Shown here: one piece after another, positions 1-10,500 of the stretch
Numbering within the stretch: the stretch's first letter is position 1
Layout of the letters: the number at the start of each line of letters is the position of its first letter
NCBI RefSeq assembly: GCF_964355755.1
Contig: NC_092680.1
Span: forward strand, 5,743,001 to 5,807,000
Source of the DNA: Antedon mediterranea
Lineage: Eukaryota > Echinodermata > Crinoidea > Comatulida > Antedonidae
DNA: 64,000 nucleotides
Direction of reading: 5' to 3'
The notes under the pieces: generated by a model
What the model was told of the DNA's origin: nothing
The model's input: the letters and a program-made list of their open reading frames with translations, nothing else
Databases searched by the model: none
Position numbers and translations under genes: made by a program

Positions 1-1376
1 AATTGCGTGAGGAGGTTTAAATTGAAATATCGACTGTAAACAATGAATACAATGTTTGATTTTTGGTGGGCTAGCAGTCCTAAATGATTCCGCTATACCG
101 AGTAGAGAGAGGTACCAAGATTCAGTTTGAACCACTGGTACAGACGCCATCTTGGGCAAATTCTTCGCGCTGGGGTTTGCTGTCCTTGTTCCTGAAATGA
201 AACAGAAATGAAACAGCGCCCCCTCATCATTATGATGAAATTTATTTCCTTAATTATCATAATTTCCTATCAATAAATCCACGCAGCTTACGGATACTTC
301 ACTAAGGGAACTTTGCCCAGTGTAAAGAACATAGTTTAGAGTTGAATAAACTTTTCTTCTTTTCTTCTCTTATTTATTATTCAGCAGGTACAAACTATAA
401 CATTATTATATAAATAAATAATTACACTTGCACTGGAATGTGCATGATAGGATTTCTTTCTGTTTATCGTTTTGATTTAGCTTTTTGTTTTATTTGTATT
501 TCCATTGAGATCCAGCAACTGATTTGTTTTTTCAGTATTTTAATTGCCTTTAATCTCATAATTACATAAATATTTTAAAAATACAATAGTAAATAAAAGT
601 AAATTGACTTTTACAATTTTTAAAAAAAATAAAGAATTTAAATTAATCAAACGAAAACAAAATTAAAACTTCTCTGAATTTAATAATTTTAAATGTTAGT
701 AAATTACAAATAGTGTATTATTTGCTGAAATTATAGGCTCTTGATAATATTTGTGGAATTTCGGGGCAAACAGTGCGTCTAAAGTACCGTATGCCAGTGC
801 TCTAACATGAATTATAATAATATTATCTCTTGTGCAATCTTAATATTTATATTATCTTTTTTCTGTTAGGGGGCCTATCTATATTGTAATAAAAACGGTT
901 TAAACTTAAATCCTTGTCTCGTAATATTTTTTTACCGTAAAATAAAAACTAAAAATTATATATAATAATACAAAATAAATATAACTAAGTAATAAAACAA
1001 TAATAAATGATTAACACAATAAATAATAGTATTAATTGTCAGAATGCTTTATATGTTACAACACGGGATTACACAATCAGATAAAAGGAAACCTGTTTTG
1101 CATTGAGGCCCTGTCTTTAATACAAAAAAATTAGGGAAAAATAAGATCGATATCTAGCTTTGAATGAAGGATAAACTAATGACATATGCGAATGTATGAT
1201 ATAAATGTGTTTGTAAATGGATACAGAGGTAGGCTAGTTGTGTCTTGGATGGTGTGAACATTGTAAATGTATAAGACTGGCACTGAGCTTAAGACAATTT
1301 TTAAAATAGAGCTCGGAAATTGTACTTATACTTTGAAATATGAAACAAAATATACCAGCCCTACCATAGTAAGTGT
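1..1376. other. AT-rich intergenic DNA, no gene seen
   Basis: This stretch is strongly AT-rich and has no long open frame, no exon-like block with splice consensus and no RNA gene that I can recognise. It contains T/A homopolymer runs only. Confidence 0.6.
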
Positions 1377-2562
1377 CGCCAAAGTGCGAGCCAGCGAGGC
1401 ATGCAATGCATGGAATTAATGCGGCCCATGATGGTAATTCAACAGAATGAAATTATAAAATACAAACAGCGCGAGTCACACACTAAAGAATAATTACTAA
1501 TTTTAATATTTGTATAATTAAATACAGTAAGTATAATAAGTATAATAATCAATAATTATTATATTAATTATGGTAGGCCTAATTACAATTTCAACTATCA
1601 ATGTGACTTAAAAGTTTTAGGTGGGGTTTTCTCTAATTAAAAAACTCGGCTTCATGCCCTAATGCCGCGCCTAGCGATGGCGGATTAGTCCAACTTCAAA
1701 GATGGTCTAAGACGTCGCCATCTTTACAAATAAGTTCTACTTTGTTCCTAATAACGCGGGTGTTCTTAAAATCGAGGGCGCTAAAAAAAATGTATGAGAT
1801 CGAATACGTGGCGCAAGCCACAGAAAAAAAGAGATGTTATTGTGTGCTCTCCCTGCCTCAGCACTAAGGCCCTGCCACATCCTTTGGGGTCGTTTCCACG
1901 ACATCAGATGCATTAATTTTGATAAAAGGAGAACCCCAAACACAGTAGCTCGCATAGCTTTAACTTTATTCCACACGAAACGTTCCGATCAGCGTAGGAC
2001 TCGGACCTACGGCATGCGTGTTATTAACACGATGCTCAGTAGACTGAATACATACATATTTACAGTAATCTCTCTATCTATTGTAGTCTTTTGACACCCG
2101 CAGCAGATTCTGTCACATAAAAAATGCCAAAATTACTGGCCTACTCAAATTTAAGAAATATATTTAGAGGGTTACGTTAATTTAGAAAATAATATGCAAG
2201 CTATCTTTGCGATTCCCTTCGTCATAACAGCATAGTCAACTATCATGATGCATCTATTTACAGTAATCGTTATCGACCATAAAAATGCACAATTAGCCTC
2301 AAATGGTAGAGGAAAAAATCAAAGTAGGTTAAATGGAAGCTTCATATTACGTCATTCTAGTCGTTACGTCATAAATAATATGCAGTTATAGGCCTATTAA
2401 GCTATAGCTATAAACAAGATTACCGGTTAGCTCAGTCGCCTGATTCATTATTGTTTGTTTGCTTTTTGTATTATAATATTATTGTTCTGTTTTAATATCA
2501 TCATCATGGACCGCATGAATTGCATGCCTCGCTGGCTTGCACCTTGGCAACACTCTGCCATG
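1377..2562. mobile_element. Inverted-repeat element, probably a non-autonomous DNA transposon
   Basis: The arm at about 1,377-1,468 is matched in reverse complement at about 2,459-2,562. The shared core is GAGCCAGCGAGGCATGCAAT on one side and its complement on the other, with small indels. The spacer of about 1 kb is less AT-rich than its surroundings and contains small open frames on both strands with no recognised domain. A further motif, TTTTTAAAATAGAGCT, occurs just outside each arm in direct orientation (about 1,293 and 2,588), so the structure may be composite. No clean target-site duplication was found. Superfamily unknown. Confidence 0.45.
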
Positions 2563-4490
2563 GCTGGGTCTGAGCTGCTGAGAACAGTTTTTAAAATAGA
2601 GCTGCTACGGTCCTCATAAATTGAACTTATAGGCCTACATTGAAAATGTCAGGGAAGTCTTGGCACTCCCCGCACATCTCCCAGCCTCCCTGGAAGAAAG
2701 ATTGAATGTAAAAAAAAGTAAAAAAGAAAAGATGTTGCAGTGATGATCTAAAAGAATTTAAAGCATAAATGAATTAACACTCTGCTTAAGTCTCTTCGCC
2801 TCCCACCGAGAAAAACACGTGTCACACTCTTTGTTGCATTTATTTCAACACCATTTAATTTAACTACTTTCATTTGTGTTTTGGCAAGCGTGTTGGTTCT
2901 AATTGGGGTGATAAATTTTGTGTAACGATTGCTTCATGGTTTCTGTGACGACTTTGTGACATTTCAGTACAATCACTTTCGGATTTCAGTCACCGTAGGC
3001 TACTGATAGGGCCTACTCTCTAAAGTTTCAATGCATAATTATGGAAGGCAGAGATATCCACACCTTATTCAAACCCCATGTGGGCCTACAAAATACCGCG
3101 ACGACACTTTGGGCAAACTTCGTCGAGTTACACCCATGAAAACCATGGCAACAGAAAATTAAATAGCCGCCTGCAGTTCGGCCTATATTATTTAGTTCGT
3201 AAAGACAGTAATCGAAATATCTAAATATATATTAATCATTTAAATATTAATTGAAAAAAAATCGAAACAATAATCTATTAGAATTCCATATTCATTCACA
3301 GAAAGATTCAACTTTTAAGTTAAAAACCTAAATATGTAATTATTTTATGCCGTATAATTTTCATAACAATCTATCAGATTTTCAAATGTTGCAATTTTTA
3401 AATAGCTCTTTTCCCCCTTTTCAAAACTCCAATCGTTTAATGTCAGTCGCTACCGTATACGTTCTTATAAACCTACACTAAACCTCTGAGTAGGCCTATG
3501 CTAATTTTTTTTTTTAATTTGACATTTATTTATTTTAATTAACATAGGCCAGGATAACATGATAGTGTTATAAACTTCTTTACAATATCTTTCTGTTTGT
3601 ATTAAAAAAAGAAACATCACAGAGAGACGCTAAACGTCTCACAAAAATCTCCTTTCATCCATGTTGATATTAATTAAAGGTATTTTTTTTAAAGGTATGC
3701 CCAATTTTGATCACTATCATCCCTATATCCAGAAAAATAGAATTACTTATAAATACCTAACGATAAAGACGTTTTAATAGTACTGTAGGCCTATATAACT
3801 TATAATCATAACAACAACATCTTTTAAAAGAATGTACATTTGAGAGCAGGAGGTGTGAAAATAAAACATTTCCGTCCATACCCCTGCATCTCAAAATGGT
3901 TTGACTCATGCAAAATGTCTTTTCTTCATAACGGACAGAACCGTTCCTTTCTCCTCACAAAACCAGTGACTTTCAGGCCCAATAATAAATAGTAACATTT
4001 CTAAACGATAATTTATATTGCATTGCACTTGAAAGAAAAGACTATGTATCTTTGTTGTGGTTTTTCCAGATTTTTTATATTTAGGCCTATAGGCCTATTA
4101 TGTAAATGGATATAACTGTTTTAGTTATAGTTAATTTAATTGCATCTAGCATTCTATAGGCCTAATTCGACTTGCTTTCTTTTGCTATTTTATAGAGATT
4201 TATCTTCACAGCATGAGACTAACCAAGATTAACCTTAGCAATATGTTATTGAATACTTATATACTATATCATAATACTTTAATTTTCTAAAATGATACAA
4301 CCTTTGGTTAGCAAATGTCGTTTAATTATTAAATTACATTCATGACTACTTTTTCTTTTCATTCTACTTTTAAAATCAACACAATCACAAGTTCCGTCCC
4401 ATAGTAAAAAAAACATAGTGAAACTGCATTAGTATGTAGTACTGACGTAGTGCGTCGTTGGAATGCAGGCGCAATGCAATGTGGGAAAAC
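2563..4490. other. AT-rich intergenic DNA, no gene seen
   Basis: No open frame or exon is supported. The palindrome AGGCCTA and its extensions recur here many times, for example near 2,392, 3,493, 3,786, 4,083 and 4,157. Confidence 0.55.
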
Positions 4491-4562
4491 TGTTCCCTAA
4501 TTAGTTATTGTTCCCTAATTAGTTATTGTTCCCTAATTAGTTATTGTTCCTAATTAGTTATT
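4491..4562 (+). repeat. 18-bp tandem repeat, four units
   Basis: Four head-to-tail copies of GTTCCCTAATTAGTTATT. The last copy has lost one C. The period of 18 bp is the same as in the two intronic arrays at 8.3 and 18.5 kb, although the sequence is different. Confidence 0.9.
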
Positions 4563-4861
4563 TTCTTGTCATTCTGTTCTTGTGTTTGTATGGAATTAGT
4601 ATTTTGTTGTAATTCGTGCATTTCTATGACCCGGATTTTGTCAATTTGTATTTTTTTTTGTATCGAATTAAACTTGAAATGAAAATGATATGCATAATAA
4701 CATTATGGAAACTTTACTTACGGTAACCTAAAAGTTAATGTACTGGCCAATATCATAACTTATTCATCCCTAATTCATTTATTTATTTTACACTATCATT
4801 ATTTTCTAAATTAAATTGCTATTTCTTTAATTGTTCAAAAATTATATATTTCTGTCATCTT

Positions 4862-4949
4862 AAGCTCTATCTACACTCTCAAACTTTATGTATAAACAAA
4901 GATGTGATGTCAAACTAGTTAGTGATAGCGTAGTATAGACAAAGCTTTA
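4862..4949. mobile_element. MITE-1, short internally deleted copy
   Basis: It begins AAGCTCTATCTACACT and ends GTATAGACAAAGCTTT, the terminal inverted repeats of the MITE-1 family found repeatedly downstream. The central palindrome is mostly missing, so it is about 88 bp against 130-165 bp for full copies. Confidence 0.65.
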
Positions 4950-6160
4950 CTGATACGTTTTTGTTTTTTTTTTTTGGCATTAGGCCTATAGATTGTTCAC
5001 TATGGTACTTACACTGTTTGTTTTGGTTCGGTTAGTTTGGTTAGATTTCAATATTTTACTCTATTTAAAGTGTGACCAGACCCTTATTCGCGAAAAAACA
5101 CTGTAAAATAAATATCTATTTAGAAAAATTACAAAAATGTTTTAGGTCGGTTGATTTTAAGCCTATGCTAGCATAATTCGTTACCTAAATAGACATGTTT
5201 ATCTTCATTATTACACGCGTGTTGAACTATAACTTTTGAATGCCATTCGACATGCGTATTTTTTTATGTCTTAAGTTGACACTTATCGTACTTAGCAATA
5301 TTTATTTTTAAATCGCTTTTATTATAACAGCGTCGCACATCTCAATAGATGATGCATCATCCTTAAACAAACATTATATCACACAAAATGTTAGAACTAA
5401 CTGAGTCTGCTTCTCCAGGTAGTGAAGAATAGGCCTACACAGTCAAACCTTATAGCTGTTTGTGACTGTAGGCCTACTTTAAATAGTCCTGGTTTTAGCG
5501 CGCCCTCATCAGAGAACCTCATTGAAGAGAACGTCTCTGTGCTGGCTGAATCAATAAATTAGTTGTGCTAATAGTTTTGTCGGTGTGGCTCCGATTGCAT
5601 CAGACATGTGTTTTGTTTTTGTCGACTACGGGGACACATATGAACCACTGTGTGACGCTACTCAAAATAAAATATAGCGAGAGTAATAATTGTTTTGCGT
5701 GTCTTCTGACAAAGTTAAAAAGTATTGTATCGTATTGTTTGCCCACCAAAAAGCTGAAAAAATGAATAATAAAATCAGACATTAAATACGCAAATTTTGA
5801 AATTTTAATTGAATTCATTTTCGTAAAAAAACCTAACAAAATTAATGATCTCACCATAGAGGAAATATACAGTATTTCCTCCATGATCTCACGGACCAAA
5901 TAAACGATTAAACTTTACCAAAAGGTCATGTGTCTGACAGGAACAAAAAAAAAATGTTTTAATTATTTTTGACTATTTAATAGGGTAACAATATATGTTT
6001 AATCAATTACTATAATATTTTTTCTTACTTAAGTTTTGAACTGTACGTTTTCTCTCTGATCTATGAGTCGGTCACATTTCATTCAGTGGTTCTTACGTAT
6101 ACTTTAAATTGCATGGAGGTGAATATAATTATATAATATATATATATAATTGAATCGGTT
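4950..6160. other. Intergenic DNA, no gene seen
   Basis: AT-rich. Small open frames on both strands near 5.6-5.9 kb have no recognisable domain and no splice context. A (TA)n run precedes the foldback element at about 6,128-6,150. Confidence 0.5.
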
Positions 6161-7249
6161 GACGTGTGGGGTCAGTCTAATTACCGAAAACAACCGAAAA
6201 TAACCGAAAACAACCGAAAACAACCATAAACAACCGAAAACAACCGTAAACAACCGAAAACAAACCGAAAACAAACCGAAAACAAAATTTAAAAAATCTA
6301 AATACCGAAAACAAATTTTGTATAATATTTTTTTTAATGTCGCCCTCTATTGATGGGTGTTTCTAAAGCTAAGACCATACACAGAGGCGCAAAAATCATG
6401 GAAGACCCTACGAAATGGTAGTGTGCACAAAATACAACTAAAAATCGTACAAATTCAATGAAATACACCGTAGACTACATTTACTTACAAAATCTATAAA
6501 CACATTTCGTTTTTAGTCTTTTCAAAAACAAAGCATGATTTTACCTAACTTTGCGTTTTCGTCCCCGGTTTCGTCACTTAAGTGAATACTGAAGCGATTA
6601 AGGATAAAAACGTTATTTACTCGACTACAGTAATTTTACTGAATAGATTTTATTGTGAATCCTTTATAGTGAGCTTCTTTTAAGTATACTTTATAGTCCC
6701 TAGTATCTTTGTATAATTTATCTTTGAAAATCTATAATTAAATTGATCATGATTAACCATAGTCAATTTACTTTCTATACTATGGATTAACATATTCATA
6801 ATTATTGTAAGGAGTAGGGCCTAATGCGCTGGTTTCTGGATCAAAAATCGAAAGACTAAAATTAAAATATTTTTATAGATTCTGTAAGTAAATGCGATGT
6901 TATCAATTGATTGATTGTACGATTTTTAGTTGTATTTTGTGCACACTGTCATCGTAGGGTCTTCCTTGGCTTTTGCGCGCGCGGTTTTTTGTCTCTGTTA
7001 TGGTCTTAGTAGATTTAGAAACACCCATCAATAGAGGGCGACATTTAAAAAATATTATACAAATTTGTTTTCGGTATTTAGATTATTTTATGTTGTTTTC
7101 GGTTTGTTTTCGGTTCGTTTTCGGTTGTTTATGGTTGTTTTTGGTTGTTTATGGTTGTTTTCGGTTGTTTGTGGTTGTTTTCGGTTGTTTATGGTTGTTT
7201 TCGGTTATTTTCGGTTGTTTTCGGTAATTAGACTGACCGGACGTGTGGG
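6161..7249. mobile_element. Foldback / MULE-like transposon with long TIRs
   Basis: The left arm starting GTCAGTCTAATTACCG (6,171) is matched in reverse complement by CGGTAATTAGACTGAC ending at 7,237. Complementarity continues inward to about 6,530 on the left and 6,842 on the right, so the inverted repeats are about 360 bp around a spacer of about 300 bp. Each arm carries a 10-bp tandem array based on AACCGAAAAC (6,180-6,290 and, inverted, about 7,090-7,227). The element is flanked by the same 10 bp, GACGTGTGGG, at 6,161-6,170 and 7,240-7,249. Duplications of 9-10 bp with long TIRs are typical of Mutator-like and some foldback elements. There is no transposase frame, so it is non-autonomous. 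Confidence 0.85.
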
Positions 7250-7473
7250 TCTTCGTAGTTGACTCTCTAGCTTGCTAATTGTTTTGGATTTGATTAACAA
7301 AAGAATTTAAAGTATTCAAAAACAAATTTTAGTCTAATAATTGTTCATATTTCTTTATTTTTACTTTATTAAGTGTAAAATAAGTTTCTTTATACTGTAT
7401 GTTGCATTTACTTACAAAAACTAGACCCAAATGAGTATCTATCTTGCTATAAAAAATAACAATTTTCCGAAAT

Positions 7474-7521
7474 ATGGCTGACAAAGTAGCTGATAGCGTG
7501 GCAGAGCTGGACATTAAAGAC
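7474..7521 (+). CDS. TARS1: TARS1 exon 1 (residues 1-16), donor uncertain
   Basis: It opens with ATGGCTGACAAAGTAGCTGA. The reading frame continues to a TAA at 7,536, so splicing must occur before it. Ending at 7,521 gives a GTGAAA donor. Ending at 7,530 gives AAAAAG followed by GCACGA, a GC donor, and adds Val-Lys-Lys. Both keep phase 0. Neither site is a strong consensus. Intron 1 has a short (TG)n run near 7,940 and nothing else recognised. Confidence 0.7.
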
Positions 7522-10500
7522 GTGAAAAAGGCACGATAACTATTGACATTTTCAGTATTAATTTTATTTCTATGTCTTCTTTACTTTTTAGAAGTATTTT
7601 GAGAATACAACGTCAAATTTGTGTCAGGAACTCTAGCAATATGAGCATCGAACCGGTTAGTTAGTCTCAACACACCCTCTCTCTAGCCTTATTTGATTCA
7701 AGGCTGCAACACATGGCTGATTACGTGTGTATTTCGATTGCTGTGCGTGGCAGTCTGAGATTATTTAGGCCCTAGGCTAGGCCTAGGTTTTTCATTATTG
7801 TTTAGTGGCATTTTAGCTAATTATTATTCATTGTTTCCATAACCAAAATTACATTTTTAGATTACCTATCATGCACTGAGAATTTGATAAATTTTTTGCT
7901 GGAGAGAATAAGATGATGTAATAACTATGTAATGTGTACTGTACTGTGTGTGTGTGTTGCACTGTGTTTGTTTGGGTTCAGGTGTGAAATTGCATTAGAA
8001 TTTAGCATATTATAGGCCTAAACTTGACCATGACCGACCATGTTGACCTTACTTTATACTTTCAATTTACAGAATACCCTCACTCACTGGGTGTGTACAT
8101 GTTGCGTTGCGTGGAGATTACAACTTCTTTTTAAAAATATTGTTAGATTCTACTCAGTGACGACCACACATGTTTGTTTTGTATTATTAGGCAATTTTTG
8201 TGAAGTCGTTTTTTAAAATGTTTTTTTTAAACAGGCAGGTGATGAGGGTACAAAGCAAAAGAAACAAAAGTCAAAAGGAAAAAGTGTAGAGGCTGTTGAG
8301 GTTAGTTTACACATTTGTGGATGATGCGTTCTCACATTTGTGGTTGATGCGTTCTCACAATTGTGGATGATGCGTTCTCACATTTGTGGTTGTTTACACA
8401 TTTGTGGTTGTTTACACATTTGTGGTTGTTTACACATTTGTGGTTGTTTACACATTTGTGGTTGTTTACACATTTGTGGTTGTTTACACATTTGTGGTTG
8501 CTTACACATTTGTGGTTGCTTACACATTTGTGGTTGTTTACACATTTGTGGTTGTTTACACATTTGTGGTTGTTTACACATTTGTGGTTGTTTACACATT
8601 TGTGGTTGTTTACACATTTGTGGTTGTTTACACATTTGTGGTTGTTTACACATTTGTGGTTGTTTACACATTTGTGGTTGTTTACACATTGTGGTTGTTT
8701 ACACATTTGTGGTTGTTTACACATTTGTGGTTGTTTACACATTTGTGGTTGTTTACACATTTGTGGTTATTTACACATTTGTGGTTGTTACACATTTGTG
8801 GTTGTTTGCACATTTGTGGTTGTTTACACATTTGTGGATGATGCATTTTCACATTTGTGGATGATGCATTTTCACATTTGCGGGTGATGCATTTTCCACA
8901 TTTCTGGTGGATACTTTTTCATATTTGAGGTTGTTTTCACATTTTACCTAGGTATAATAAATAAAATATAATTTATTATTATTATTTATTATTTTAAATA
9001 ATAATACAATTTATTCTTATCATATGTATTTGTTTTTTCAGTTAAACCCATGGCCAGAATATATCCAAACTCGAATTGATTTGTTTGACAAATTAAAAGC
9101 TAAATATGTGGAAGAACTAGCAGGTATTGATTTTTTATTCATTATTTAAAAATCTAAATGTCAACGTTTCATAACTGTAAAATTTTCGGCAAAATACTCC
9201 ATTGATCAGATCCAATAGAAATGTATGTCATTATTTAAGATATATTCTGTATTGTTCCCCTGAAAAACATTTTTTTTTAATATGGCATTTTAATGTCACA
9301 TATTAGTTAATCACTTTGACCAAAAATTACTGATTTAACGCAAAAAGTAGTCAAATTGACTGGATGTCAATGGTTTATGAGACAATACATCTTTAAAAAA
9401 TCAGAGACAAATTGTAATAGACTATATACTTATTGGATAACATTATGGCTTGGCACACACAGGATAATCTAAAAAAGAGCTAAACTCCATAACAAGACAA
9501 ATAATATCTAGAAAGTTGTTAATATATGTTTAGTGAGCTCATAATTTATAATTATGTTATTCAAATGTATTTGTATATTATTATATCATTTTTGTTTTTC
9601 CAGCTAAAGAGCCAACACCTATAAAAGTGACACTTCCAGATGGGAACGTTGTTGATGGCCAATCCTGGAGAACCACTCCATATGATGTTGCTATGGGTAT
9701 AAGGTAAACTATGGCTACAGTCAAACATTCAAGAATAGGACACTCTGGATTGGCTTGTTTAAAAGAAAGTTTAGTTTTTTTAGAAACAAAATGAAAAGCA
9801 CTGTTTTGAATGGTTTATACATACATGTTAATCGTGTTACTGCCATATTTGTCAGAAATTTATTAATACAAGCCTCACTCCACTAATTCCTGATTTACAC
9901 AACACAAATGTCACATGGGTTATTTATGTTACAATGATGACATCTTTACAGGCTTCACTGAGACTTGTAAAATCACTGACTTGTTCCGTGATTTCATCAA
10001 TTTAACATGGAAATGCTTTCACACATAAAAATGAAGAAAGTAACAGCTTGATTTAAAAGTTTTTATGTCTGAATCAGATATTAGCTAATAATATTGATCA
10101 ACCAATCATGAGAATGTATTACATTGCTACTACACTGCTTAGTGAGTTGGTAAATAGTAGACTTACCACATGTGTATATTAATCCAGGTTCACAGTATTA
10201 AACAAAGACACTATATTTTACTTTTCAGCAAAGGCCTTGCAGATAATGCAGTAATTTCTAAAGTCAACGGAATCCTATGGGATTTAGATCGCCCTTTAGA
10301 GGGTGACTGTAGCATCCAGCTTTTAAAGTTTGACAACGACGAGGCTCAAGCTGTGTTCTGGCACTCTAGTGCTCATATTCTTGGCGAGGCTATGGAACGC
10401 CATTATGGTGGATGTCTATGTTACGGACCTCCCATTGAAAATGGTTTCTACTATGATATGTTTATTGAGGACAGGTAATATATAAAACAATGTATATGAC

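Noticed and set aside
1737-2094. Overlapping open frames on both strands
   Set aside because: They lie inside the inverted-repeat element, are short, and have no recognisable domain or splice sites.
8332-8887. Long open frames on both strands with six-residue periodic peptides
   Set aside because: They exist only because the 18-bp repeat unit has no stop in several frames. There is no start context and no coding bias, and they lie in a TARS1 intron.
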